A program made the translations under genes and the position numbers. Shown here piece after piece: positions 43,335 to 51,303 of a stretch of 64,000 bases of DNA (positions are counted from its first letter, which is position 1; every line of letters starts with the position of its first letter). The notes beneath the pieces were generated by a model that saw nothing but the letters and a program-made list of their open reading frames with translations, did no database searches and was not told the DNA's origin. The stretch comes from JAODBJ01 sp963782465 (GTDB taxonomy: Bacteria > Actinomycetota > Acidimicrobiia > IMCC26256 > PALSA-610), in the NCBI GenBank assembly GCA_963782465.1, contig CAWAJR010000001.1, positions 62,001-126,000 of the forward strand, written 5' to 3'.

Positions 43335-44120
43335 GTGACCGAACCCGACGTCATCGACGCGCCGGATACTGCTCCCGGAGCCGCCGCCGGGGAGGCGACC
43401 GGGCCGGGAGAAAAGGAGCGGCCCAAGCCGCCCACCCGTTTGCTCCTCGTACGTCATGCCGTCACCGCCGAGACCGGCCCGATGCTGTCGGGTCGCACGC
43501 CCGGTATCCATCTCTCCGACAAGGGCGTCGACCAGGCCGAAGCGACCGCGTCTCGGATCGCGGCAATCCCGCTCGCCGCGATCTACGCGAGCCCGATCGA
43601 ACGCACCACCCAGACCGCGCAACGCATCGCGGCCCGCCATCAACTCGACGTGGAGCCGCTCCCCGGCGTGATCGAAGCCGACTACGGCGACTGGACGGGC
43701 CAGAAACTGGTCGATCTCGCCAAGACCCCCGAGTGGAGCGTCGTGCAGTCGACGCCGTCTCGCGCCCGTTTCCCCAACGGCGAGTCGTTGCTCGAGATGC
43801 AGACGCGCATGGTCTCGGCAATCGAAGAGGTGATGGCGAGGCACCGCAACGAAACCGTCGTGATCGTGAGCCACGCCGACCCGATCAAGGCGACCATCGC
43901 GTACTTCACCGGCATGCACCTCGATCTCTTCCAGCGGCTGAACGTGTCGCCGGCGTCGGTCACGGTGCTCGACTTCCACGCGCACGGCGTGATGCTCGTG
44001 AAATCCAATGACACCGGCGGGCTCGACGACCTCGTGCCCGCGGCGGACGCAACGACGGATGCGGGCGCAGGGGAGACGCCCGACGGTGCAGGGCACGGGG
44101 GTGAGGCAACGGATGGCTGA
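43335..44120 (+). CDS. Histidine phosphatase family protein
   Basis: 261-residue phosphoglycerate-mutase-like phosphatase. LLLVRHAVT holds the catalytic RH motif, IYASPIERTTQTAQRIA the second arginine region, and VIVSHADPIKA the second catalytic His. The first 35 and last 40 residues are low complexity, rich in Pro, Ala, Gly and Asp. MSMEG/SCO-type homologues lead a conserved actinobacterial group with DUF3090 and SCO1664 proteins, and that arrangement is kept here. The substrate is unknown. The start is GTG 43335. Its stop overlaps the next gene by 8 bp. Confidence 0.87.
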   Translation: MTEPDVIDAPDTAPGAAAGEATGPGEKERPKPPTRLLLVRHAVTAETGPMLSGRTPGIHLSDKGVDQAEATASRIAAIPLAAIYASPIERTTQTAQRIAARHQLDVEPLPGVIEADYGDWTGQKLVDLAKTPEWSVVQSTPSRARFPNGESLLEMQTRMVSAIEEVMARHRNETVVIVSHADPIKATIAYFTGMHLDLFQRLNVSPASVTVLDFHAHGVMLVKSNDTGGLDDLVPAADATTDAGAGETPDGAGHGGEATDG

Positions 44121-44643
44121 CCTGTTCGAGTTCGACCCCGTCGACACGATCGGTGCCGGCGCGTTCGGTCGTCCCGGCGCGCGGGTCTTCATGATCCAGG
44201 CGCGCAAGGGCGACGCGGTGCTCTCGGTGCTCGTCGAGAAGGAGCAGGTTGCCTTGCTGGCCACCGAGGCGACGCAGTTCCTCGACCGGCTCGCCGAAGA
44301 GTTCCCCGACGACACGACGCCTCAACTCGTCGTGCCCGGGAGCGGCACGGTGTCGGAAGCCGTCCCCCTGTTCCGTGCGCGCCTGATCGGCCTCGGTTTC
44401 GATCCCGATCGCGGGCTGGTGCTCCTCGAACTGCGCGAGAACGCGCCCGAAGACGACGACGAGGACGCGCCACCCGACCCCGAAGACGACGAAGGCCGGA
44501 TCGCGCGGCTGTACGCGACGCGGGCACAGGTTCGCGCGATGGTCGCGAACGGTGCGCAGACCGTCGCCGCGGGGCGGCCCCGTTGCCCGCTGTGCGATTT
44601 CCCGATGGACCCCGACCGGCACGTGTGCCCGCGCTGGAATTAG
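44113..44643 (+). CDS. DUF3090 family protein
   Basis: 176-residue DUF3090 protein. Features include FEFDPVDTIGAGAFGRPGARVFMIQA, VLVEKEQVALLATE and the acidic loop EDDDEDAPPDPEDDEG. A C-terminal zinc-ribbon-like CPLC...C pattern (RCPLCDFPMDPDRHVCPRWN) follows. The gene is conserved between a histidine phosphatase and the SCO1664 family protein across actinobacteria, commonly near mycothiol ligase mshC, which is not present here. The biochemical role is unknown. ATG 44113 overlaps the preceding stop. Confidence 0.88.
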   Translation: MADLFEFDPVDTIGAGAFGRPGARVFMIQARKGDAVLSVLVEKEQVALLATEATQFLDRLAEEFPDDTTPQLVVPGSGTVSEAVPLFRARLIGLGFDPDRGLVLLELRENAPEDDDEDAPPDPEDDEGRIARLYATRAQVRAMVANGAQTVAAGRPRCPLCDFPMDPDRHVCPRWN

Positions 44644-44647
44644 ACGG

Positions 44648-45415
44648 GTGCCCGAGCCGTCGGAAGCGAGAGGCTGGCCCCGCCAGTCCGACGTGACCGA
44701 CGACGCCGCGCGCGAAATCCTGCGGCACGGTGAAGCCGACGTGCTCGGCCGGATGCCGTGGTCTTCGAACGCGACGTTCCTGGTGAACCTGTCGGCACCG
44801 GAAGGCGAGCTGCTCGCGGTGTACAAGCCGCAACGCGGGGAACGCCCACTGTGGGACTTCCCGCGAGGCACCCTGGCGCTACGCGAGGTCGCGGCCTACG
44901 AGATGTCGCACGCGCTGGGTTGGGAGATCGTCCCCGACACCGTGCTGCGCGACGGCCCGGCCGGGCCGGGGAGCATGCAGCGGTTCGTTGAGCACGACCC
45001 CGAAGCGCACTACTTCACGCTCCTGGAATCACATCCCGACGCGTTGCAGCGGATGGCCGCGTTCGACATCGTGATCAACAACACCGACCGCAAAGGCGGA
45101 CACTGCCTCGTCGATGCCGACGATCACGTGTGGGGCATCGATCACGGTGTGTCGTTCCACGCGCAGTGGAAGGTGCGCACCGTCATCTGGGATTTCGCCA
45201 ACGAACCAATCCCGGCGTCGTCGTGTGATGCGCTCTCCGACGTACTGCGCCGGCTCGAGCCTGGGAACCGCAGCGAGGTCGGCGCGCGCCTGCATGAACT
45301 GCTCGACCGTTTCGAGATCGACGCGGTGCGGGCGCGAATCGAGCACCTGCTCGCGGTGGGGGCGCTCCCCGACGCCGACCCCGGGTACCACTCGTACCCG
45401 TGGCCGCTGGTCTGA
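44648..45415 (+). CDS. SCO1664 family protein
   Basis: 255-residue protein of the SCO1664 family, distantly related to phosphatidylinositol 3/4-kinase-like folds. LLAVYKPQRGERPLWDFP resembles a nucleotide-anchoring Lys strand. MAAFDIVINNTDRKGGHCLV and HVWGIDHGVSFHAQWKVRTV resemble a catalytic loop and metal-binding segment. It ends the conserved three-gene group with the histidine phosphatase and DUF3090, 4 bp after the latter. Activity of the family is not established to my knowledge. The start is GTG 44648. Confidence 0.87.
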   Translation: MPEPSEARGWPRQSDVTDDAAREILRHGEADVLGRMPWSSNATFLVNLSAPEGELLAVYKPQRGERPLWDFPRGTLALREVAAYEMSHALGWEIVPDTVLRDGPAGPGSMQRFVEHDPEAHYFTLLESHPDALQRMAAFDIVINNTDRKGGHCLVDADDHVWGIDHGVSFHAQWKVRTVIWDFANEPIPASSCDALSDVLRRLEPGNRSEVGARLHELLDRFEIDAVRARIEHLLAVGALPDADPGYHSYPWPLV

Positions 45416-45435
45416 ACGCGGTTTCGGCGTTCTCG

Positions 45436-45472
45436 GGGCGTTCCGCACTCCCCGCACGAGTGCGGAACGCCC
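45436..45472. terminator. Bidirectional terminator
   Basis: Perfect 14-base arms (45436-45449 and 45459-45472) with a 9-base loop lie between the convergent SCO1664 and acyl-AMP ligase genes. Confidence 0.8.
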
Positions 45473-45513
45473 TCGACCCTCGTCGGTCGCTCTCCGACCG
45501 GCTACGACGCTGT

Positions 45514-47196
45514 CTACAACAGTTCGAGCTCGGCGCCGAGGTATCGCTTCCGGCACAGCGTGCGTTGGAGCTTTCCCGACGATGTCTTGGGCAACGTGCC
45601 GGGGCGCACGAGCACGATCTCTTCGGCCGGGATCCCGACCGCGTCGCGCACGCGTGCGGCCACCTCGTCGCGCACCGTTGTGGTCCCCTCGCCTTTCGCT
45701 TCGACCACGACCACCAGGGCCTCTTTGCCGCGGCGACCTTCGGTGCCGAACGCGATCACGTTGCCGGCGCGCACGCCTTCGATGTCGGCAACGGCACGTT
45801 CGACGTCTTGCGGGTACACGTTGCGACCACCGAGGATGATGACGTCCTTGATCCGGCCGCACACGACGAGCTCACCGTCGACGAGGTAGGCCAGATCGCC
45901 GGTGCGCAGCCAACCGTCGTGGAACGCGGCGGTGGTGGCCGCCGGGTGTTTGTAGTAACCGGGTGTCACCGACGCGCCGCGAACCTCGAGCTCGCCGACT
46001 TCACGGTCGCGCATGACGCTGCCAGTTGCGGGGTCGCAGATGCGAACCTGCAACCCCGGGAGGGGCCGGCCGAGGCGGGCCAGTGACCGTGCGTTCGTGT
46101 CGGCCGGCCGCACCGGCGACGCGTACGACTCGGTCTCGAGCACGCGACGGTCGACGGTGTCGACGACGAGCCCGCGGCCCGGTTCGACGAAGGTCACGCC
46201 GAGGGTCGCCTCGGCCATGCCGAACGCGGGGAACACGGCTTCGGGCCGCAGGCCGTGCCGTTCGCCGGCCTCGACGAACTGGGCAACCGACTCGGGGTCG
46301 ATCGGTTCGGCGCCGTTCAACGCGATGCGCCAGGCCGACAGGTCGAGCGTCGTCATACGCCGCAGCGCCCGTGCCGCGAGCGCGTACGCGAAGTTCGGCC
46401 CTGCGGTCGCAGTCCCGCGGTATTCGGCCATCCACTCCATCCAGCGGGCCGGCGCGGCAAGGAAGTCTTGCGGGGCGGCGATCGCGAGATCCATGCCCGT
46501 GGTCATCGGCGTGGCGAGCAGACCGATCAGGCCCATGTCGTGGTAGAGCGGCAGCCACGACACGCCCACATCGACCTGCGGGTCGAGTTGGGCCGCTTCC
46601 AGGATCGAGTCGATGTTCGCCGCGACGCAGCGGTGCGGGAGCATCACGCCCTTCGGGTCGGACGTTGAACCGCTCGTGTACTGCAGGATCGCCAGCGCGT
46701 CCGGGTCGTCGTCGGGACGCACGTAGCCCGAACCCGCGTCCTCCGACGTGGTGCGTGGCGCTTCGACCAATTCGTCGAGCAGCACGATCGGCGGGTCGCC
46801 GGGCTGCGCATCGAGGAACGCCGCCAGCTGCCGGTCGACGAGCACGATGGTCGTGTCGGAAGCCCGGATCCGCGCCCGGGTCTGCGTGACGAAATCCTCG
46901 ATCGAGGCGAGCCGCATCGGCAACGGCAGCATCACCGTCGCCGCGCCGCACAGCCAGGTCGCCTGGATCGCGGTGACGAGCGGGCGCGTCGTGGGCCCGA
47001 GGATCGCCAGGTTGGATCGTGGCGCCACACCGAGGCGCTGCAGGGCGCCGGCCATCACCCGGGCGTCGCGGTGCAGTTCGCCCCAGGTCACCCGTTCGGC
47101 ACCCCCGGCGCCGGCCGACTCGAGGAAGGTGATCGTCCCTCCCGTGGCGGCGGCCGCCTCGAGGCGCGGGATCAACGAACGGCCGGGAAGCGTCAT
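45514..47196 (-). CDS. Fatty-acyl-AMP/CoA ligase (AMP-dependent synthetase)
   Basis: 560-residue adenylate-forming enzyme. The P-loop-like motif is LQYTSGSTSDPKGVMLPH, with WLPLYHDMGLIGLLATP and AFGMAEATLGVTF as further core motifs. The hinge is YLVDGELVVCGRIKDVIILGGRNVYP and the catalytic Lys lies in PKTSSGKLQR. The WLPLYHDMGLIG pattern is characteristic of the FAAL/FadD32-like group, which activates fatty acids as acyl-adenylates for polyketide or lipid assembly. No polyketide synthase is adjacent, so its partner is unknown. The start is ATG 47196. Confidence 0.87.
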   Translation of the reverse strand: MTLPGRSLIPRLEAAAATGGTITFLESAGAGGAERVTWGELHRDARVMAGALQRLGVAPRSNLAILGPTTRPLVTAIQATWLCGAATVMLPLPMRLASIEDFVTQTRARIRASDTTIVLVDRQLAAFLDAQPGDPPIVLLDELVEAPRTTSEDAGSGYVRPDDDPDALAILQYTSGSTSDPKGVMLPHRCVAANIDSILEAAQLDPQVDVGVSWLPLYHDMGLIGLLATPMTTGMDLAIAAPQDFLAAPARWMEWMAEYRGTATAGPNFAYALAARALRRMTTLDLSAWRIALNGAEPIDPESVAQFVEAGERHGLRPEAVFPAFGMAEATLGVTFVEPGRGLVVDTVDRRVLETESYASPVRPADTNARSLARLGRPLPGLQVRICDPATGSVMRDREVGELEVRGASVTPGYYKHPAATTAAFHDGWLRTGDLAYLVDGELVVCGRIKDVIILGGRNVYPQDVERAVADIEGVRAGNVIAFGTEGRRGKEALVVVVEAKGEGTTTVRDEVAARVRDAVGIPAEEIVLVRPGTLPKTSSGKLQRTLCRKRYLGAELELL

Positions 47197-47227
47197 GGGC
47201 GATTCGACCGACCCGGCCCGGCGTGCG

Positions 47228-47530
47228 TTACAGGTTCGCCGCCGCGGCCGGATCGGCGAAGAACCGTGACCGGGCGAGCACGACATCGGCTCCACCCGCG
47301 CGGGCCGCCTCGGCCGCCATCTCGTCGACGTGGGGGCCGAACGCGACGATCCGGGACGCCGGGAGAAGTTCGCGTAGCGCGCGAACCTCGTCACCGTGGC
47401 GGGCGAGATCGACGAGCACGACATCGGCACCGGCCGCGTCGGCCACGGCGCGAACGAACCGCACCGCGGGCAGCGCCCCGCTGATACGGCTGCGGTCCAT
47501 CAAGTCGTCGACCAGCGCCACCACAGCCAC
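47228..47530 (-). CDS. Stand-alone receiver-like domain
   Basis: 100-residue protein with a CheY-like alternating pattern: VALVDDLMDRSRI, then ADVVLVDLARHGDE, then SRIVAFGPHVDEMAAEAARAGGADVVLARSRF. An acidic pair at the N-terminus and Asp41 in the usual phospho-acceptor strand are present, but the conserved Lys after beta-5 is replaced (Arg or Ala). It may be a pseudo-receiver. It starts at GTG 47530 and lies 31 bp upstream of the acyl-AMP ligase start on the same strand. Confidence 0.6.
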   Translation of the reverse strand: MAVVALVDDLMDRSRISGALPAVRFVRAVADAAGADVVLVDLARHGDEVRALRELLPASRIVAFGPHVDEMAAEAARAGGADVVLARSRFFADPAAAANL

Positions 47531-47585
47531 CCGCGCACGCTACCCATCCGCACGCGTGTTCCAGGTGCGTGCACGCACTCGTGTT

Positions 47586-48680
47586 TCAGGCGAGTGCGCG
47601 CACCTGCTGCGCCACGAGCACCATGGCCTGCGGTTGTGCCGCATCGTCCCGGACGAGGCCTCGGTGCACGACCAGGTGCATCGTTGCGCCGTTCGGGCCG
47701 GGCATGTCTCGCTCGTCGTCGTAGAACTCGAGGTCGCCGGCACGCAGCCGGTCAGCTTCGCTGTTGAGCAGGCGGGAGATATCGCCGTCGGTCAGCTGCT
47801 CGGTTGCCGCGTTCGCCATCACGTTGCCGTTGAGGTCGGAAACGATCTCGGCGAAGCCGTCGTCCCCGAGCGACCAGTCGATCGCCGGCGTCGACGACTC
47901 GCGCAGCCCGCGCTCGATGCGTTGCACCATTTCACGCCGGCGGCGCCATCCGGCCCGGTACACAGAGGCGCGTCCGAGCGCGAGGCCCAACGACGATGCG
48001 AGTGATTCGACGAACGCGAGTTCCTCCAGCCCGTACGGCGCACCGGGCGTCGCGCGGCTGAGAACCACGGCCGCTTCCAATCCCTCGTCGTTGACGATGG
48101 GAGCGATGGCCAGACTGTGGACGCCGATCACGTCGAGGAACTGCCGGTGCTGGGGGTCGACCGACAGGCGCAGACGGTCTTGCGCGACATGCGGGAGGAG
48201 GAGCGGCCGTTGGGTTGCCGCAACCCGGCCGAGGCAGCCGTCGGGCCCGTCGGCGCCGAACGCGTCGACCATGGCCGCGAGTGCCGCGCGCCGCCGCGGG
48301 TCGGCATCGTGCGAGGCGACGGGGCGGAAACCTTGCGGCGTGGCGACGACGACGACGCCGGTGTCGCCGATCGTCTCCGCGCCGACACGTGCGACGGTGT
48401 CGAACGCGGCCTGCGCGCTCGTCGTCGTCGACGAGGCAACCGCGTGAACTTCCGCCAGTGCCTGATGCCGGTTTCCGGGGACCGGCGCCGAGGCGTCTTC
48501 CCGCGGTACGGCAGCCATGGCGCGTAACGCTTCGCGTTCGGCCCGGTAACGCTCGATCGCGGCTTCGCTGACCTCGTAGGTGCCGCCGATCTTCACCGCC
48601 GCCAGAGATCCCGACCGGACGAGCTTGTACGCCGTCTGGTAGTGGACCGAGAGCCTGGCTGCCGCCGTCTTCAGGTTCAT
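47586..48680 (-). CDS. Excisionase-type HTH protein with GAF and PAS-like domains
   Basis: 364-residue regulator. The N-terminus is an excisionase/MerR-like helix-turn-helix (MNLKTAAARLSVHYQTAYKL, then VKIGGTYEVSEAAIERY). A GAF-like sensory domain occupies roughly residues 85-230. The C-terminal 110 residues (DDGFAEIVSDLNGNVMANAA and onward) look PAS-like. It could bind DNA in response to a small ligand or redox signal, and pair functionally with the upstream response regulator. ATG 48680 begins the HTH; an in-frame start 11 codons earlier exists but lacks support. Confidence 0.75.
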   Translation of the reverse strand: MNLKTAAARLSVHYQTAYKLVRSGSLAAVKIGGTYEVSEAAIERYRAEREALRAMAAVPREDASAPVPGNRHQALAEVHAVASSTTTSAQAAFDTVARVGAETIGDTGVVVVATPQGFRPVASHDADPRRRAALAAMVDAFGADGPDGCLGRVAATQRPLLLPHVAQDRLRLSVDPQHRQFLDVIGVHSLAIAPIVNDEGLEAAVVLSRATPGAPYGLEELAFVESLASSLGLALGRASVYRAGWRRRREMVQRIERGLRESSTPAIDWSLGDDGFAEIVSDLNGNVMANAATEQLTDGDISRLLNSEADRLRAGDLEFYDDERDMPGPNGATMHLVVHRGLVRDDAAQPQAMVLVAQQVRALA

Positions 48681-48750
48681 GCTTCGGCTTCCCGTTCGAG
48701 GTTGCAGTTCCAAATCTTTTTCGGACGCGACGGTCCGCCGGCCTAGCGCG

Positions 48751-48780
48751 CGTCCGTGTCCAAGTGGATTGACACGGACG
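48751..48780. promoter_or_regulatory. 10-bp inverted repeat between two regulators
   Basis: CGTCCGTGTC (48751-48760) and its exact complement (48771-48780) are separated by 10 bases. It is downstream of the response regulator and 70 bp upstream of the HTH-GAF start on the same strand. It could be a terminator for the first or an operator for the second. Confidence 0.5.
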
Positions 48781-48849
48781 TGTCATGACGGCGGCGAAAC
48801 GTGCCACCGACGGCGGCCGGGGGACCGGCCCGAACCTCGACGAGGTCGT

Positions 48850-49491
48850 CTACCGGTCGGGACTGAGGTCGACCAAACCGGAACGCGCCGCCATCACGAC
48901 CGCTTCCAGCTTCGTGCGAGCACCGAGTTTGTTCAACACGTTGCGGACGTGGTTCCGCACGGTGTGCTGGCTGAGGAACAGCTGCTGTTGGATTTCGTCG
49001 GTCGAACGCCCCTCGGCGAGCAAGCCGAGCACTTCGCGCTCGCGTGCGGTGAGGTGCGGGGAGTGTTTCCCGTTGCCCTGCGCGCGGCGCGTGACGGACG
49101 CGAGCAGATCAGCCGGGAACACCGCGGCGCCGTTGCTCGCGGAGCGAATTGCGTTCGCGAGTTCCGTCACGCCGCGTTCCTTGGAGACGAAGCCCGCGCA
49201 TCCTGCTTCGAGGGCCTGCGCGACCACGGTTTCGTTGTAGTCGTGGCCGGTCACCATGAGCACGCACGCCTTCGGGTCGCGTACGCGAATCTGGGTGGCG
49301 ACTTCGGTTCCGGACGTGTCGGGGAGGCCGTAGTCCATGACGACGCAATCGGGCTTCAGGTTGCTGTAGAGCGCGAGCGCTTCGGCGCCGGTGCTCGCCC
49401 GACCGACGACCTCGAGGTCGGCTTCGGAGTCGAGGACCGCTTGTAGCCCCGCCGCGACCATGTCGTGATCTTCTACGAGGAGGACCCGCAA
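48850..49491 (-). CDS. NarL/LuxR-family response regulator
   Basis: 213-residue two-component response regulator. The receiver domain has VEDHD (acidic pair), Asp53 in VVMDYGLP (phospho-acceptor), a Thr in VTGHD and Lys104 in FVSKERG. The C-terminal LuxR helix-turn-helix reads LTAREREVLGLLAEGRSTDEI, then LSQHTVRNHVRNVLNKLG. No histidine kinase is adjacent. It starts at TTG 49491 with GGAGG five bases upstream. It probably controls transcription in response to phosphorylation by an unlinked kinase. Confidence 0.9.
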   Translation of the reverse strand: MRVLLVEDHDMVAAGLQAVLDSEADLEVVGRASTGAEALALYSNLKPDCVVMDYGLPDTSGTEVATQIRVRDPKACVLMVTGHDYNETVVAQALEAGCAGFVSKERGVTELANAIRSASNGAAVFPADLLASVTRRAQGNGKHSPHLTAREREVLGLLAEGRSTDEIQQQLFLSQHTVRNHVRNVLNKLGARTKLEAVVMAARSGLVDLSPDR

Positions 49492-49579
49492 TGTTGCCTC
49501 CGTTGGTGAATCGGTCCCACAGCCGTTCGCTCACCCGAGCGGTGAGTGTATGGCCGGAGTCGGTCGGCGCGACGCGCCG

Positions 49580-50746
49580 CTACGCCGTTTCGCCGGGTTT
49601 GGGAGGCAACAGTCCGGGCGCGTCGATTGCGAACTCGGGCCAGCGCTTTCGCGACTTGGCCGAAAGCTTGTGCATCAGCGCGATGGCGTCGGGATCGTCG
49701 TCGCCGGGCCGGGTCTCGATCCACCCGTCGTTGGCCATGCGCTCGAGCAGGTCGCGGCCTTCGTCGGTGCGAACGATCGTCAGCGTCCAGTCGTTGAACT
49801 TGCCGATGCCCCCGGTCGAGATGTCGGCGTGCTCGGCTGCGAAGTCGGGGCACAACTTGCACCCTTCGCGCGTCCACTGGTGGCACTCCTTCAGTGGCAC
49901 CTCGACGTAGCGATCGTCGTGGGTCCATACCTGGAGGCGGCCCTTGATGTTCATCTTCTTGATGACCGCTCGCGGCAGGCCGTACTTCGGTTCGAGGAGC
50001 TCGTCGAAGATCGCGTCGTCGAACGTCTTCGAGCAGAGCAGCCCGATATTCAACGACAGGCGGCGCGCGACCTTGCCCGCTTTGCGCTGCTTCATCGCCG
50101 GCGGCACCGACGACTGGCACGACATGCCGACGAGGGCGACCCGCTCGTCTTCCTTTTCGAGGTCCTGGTACGCCAAGGTGTTCGCCGAGTACGTGTAGCG
50201 GCTGCCCGCGCTCGCGATCACCTCGTCGCGAGTGCGCGCGATGCCGGGCACGGCCTTCCACGTGCTGCCGTCGCCCTCGAGGTAGGAGACGAGCGCGGCG
50301 TCGATGATGTCGTGTTCGAGCGCGTACACGAGCATGGCCGAAACGAGACCACCGTCTTGGCCGACTTCGTGCAGGACCGGGTCGCTGGCGCGAGCGAGGA
50401 ACACGTCTTTGAAGATGCCCGACACTTCGTCGGGTCGCCGGGCCCGACCGAACATGAACTCGTCGATCTCGGGTTCCCAGGCGCGGAAGCGAGGGCAGGC
50501 GCGCGTGCACGAGGTGCAGGCTTTGTCGCCGTGGCTGCAGTCGGACGGGCCGCCGTAGTCCTCGGTTTGCAGCGGTTTGTAGTGCCCTTGCAGGTCGTCG
50601 TAGTCGAGCACATCGTGCGGGCAGGCGATGACACAACCCGCGCAGCCGGTGCACAAGCCGCTCGTGACCACCTCTTCGTAGAGGTGCTTCCACGAGAACG
50701 ACCAGCGTTCCTTCTTCTCGCTCGTCCGCTCGACGACGTCGGTCAT
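49580..50746 (-). CDS. Coenzyme F420 hydrogenase/dehydrogenase beta-subunit (FrhB) family protein
   Basis: 388-residue iron-sulfur flavoprotein of the FrhB family. Cluster ligands are CTGCAGCVIACP and CTSCTRACP near the N-terminus. HEVGQDGGLVSAMLVYALEH and VGMSCQSSVPPAM are typical FrhB segments. CKLCPDFAAEHADISTGGIG supplies further ligands. Family members transfer electrons between ferredoxin or NAD(P)H and F420 or other acceptors. F420 is common in actinobacteria, but no F420 biosynthesis gene is in the window. ATG 50746. Confidence 0.85.
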   Translation of the reverse strand: MTDVVERTSEKKERWSFSWKHLYEEVVTSGLCTGCAGCVIACPHDVLDYDDLQGHYKPLQTEDYGGPSDCSHGDKACTSCTRACPRFRAWEPEIDEFMFGRARRPDEVSGIFKDVFLARASDPVLHEVGQDGGLVSAMLVYALEHDIIDAALVSYLEGDGSTWKAVPGIARTRDEVIASAGSRYTYSANTLAYQDLEKEDERVALVGMSCQSSVPPAMKQRKAGKVARRLSLNIGLLCSKTFDDAIFDELLEPKYGLPRAVIKKMNIKGRLQVWTHDDRYVEVPLKECHQWTREGCKLCPDFAAEHADISTGGIGKFNDWTLTIVRTDEGRDLLERMANDGWIETRPGDDDPDAIALMHKLSAKSRKRWPEFAIDAPGLLPPKPGETA

Positions 50747-50780
50747 GCCGGGCAGGCTAGCGGCGCGGTCTCGCCGGGGG

Positions 50781-50984
50781 TCAGGGCTCGACCACGTCGT
50801 AGCCGGCGTCGTCGATCGCGTGCCGGATCGCGCCGTCGTCGGCGTCTCCGTCGACGCGTACCGATCGTGCCGCGATGTCGACTTCGACGCGCTCGACGCC
50901 GCGCACGGCGCGCACTTCGCCTTCGATCGCCCGCTTGCAGTGCTCGCAGGAGATGCCGGGAACGGAGTACGTACGGGCCGTCAT
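50781..50984 (-). CDS. copZ: Heavy-metal-associated copper chaperone (CopZ-like)
   Basis: 67-residue HMA domain with the metal site GISCEHCKRAI (CxxC) and a typical beta-alpha-beta pattern. It likely carries Cu(I) to the CopA ATPase or buffers copper. Its start overlaps the stop of the CsoR gene by one base (TGATG), so the two form a coupled operon. Confidence 0.88.
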   Translation of the reverse strand: MTARTYSVPGISCEHCKRAIEGEVRAVRGVERVEVDIAARSVRVDGDADDGAIRHAIDDAGYDVVEP

Positions 50985-51265
50985 CAGGCGCGCAGCAGTC
51001 GCTCGACGGCCGAAATCGCCTCGTGCACCTTGGCGTCGCCTTCTGCGGGGTCGGACTGGGCGGCATCTCGCACGCAGTGCCGGAAATGCTCGTCGAGGAG
51101 GCCCAGGCCCACGCCCTGGAGCGCCTTCGACACCGACGCGATCTGGGTGAGGATGTCGATGCAGTACTCGTCGTCGTCGACCATCCGCTGGAGTCCCCGG
51201 ACCTGGCCTTCGATCCGGCGGAGGCGGTTCCTGTAGTCGTCCTTGTGCATCGTGTAGCCGCGCAT
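50984..51265 (-). CDS. csoR: CsoR-family copper-sensing repressor
   Basis: 93-residue CsoR/RcnR-family helical repressor. RLRRIEGQVRGLQRMVDDDEYCIDILTQI is the conserved DNA-binding and Cys region, and FRHCVRDA gives the second His and Cys ligands (C-H-C set). When Cu(I) binds, the repressor leaves DNA. ATG 51265 (MRGYTMHKDDY) matches family N-termini and coincides with the predicted transcription start, so the mRNA appears leaderless. It is cotranscribed with copZ and divergent from copA. Confidence 0.9.
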   Translation of the reverse strand: MRGYTMHKDDYRNRLRRIEGQVRGLQRMVDDDEYCIDILTQIASVSKALQGVGLGLLDEHFRHCVRDAAQSDPAEGDAKVHEAISAVERLLRA

Positions 51266-51303
51266 GGGGTTGACTATATAGGGTAGGGGGGTATCCTTCA
51301 AGC
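51266..51303. promoter_or_regulatory. Divergent leaderless csoR/copA promoters with CsoR operator
   Basis: For copA: TTGACT (51270-51275), 16 bases, TATCCT (51292-51297), then six bases to the ATG. For csoR on the other strand: TTGAAG, 17 bases, TATAGT, then seven bases to its ATG. Each predicted start site falls on the A of the start codon. The shared spacer contains the GC-tract ATACCCCCCTACCCTAT, resembling known CsoR boxes, so one operator would shut both promoters. Confidence 0.75.

Noticed and set aside
47540..47600. Terminator hairpin after the HTH-GAF gene
   Set aside because: Several overlapping GTGCGTGCAC-like repeats occur, but the only clear stem is 7 bp and overlaps the coding end, so no distinct site could be defined.
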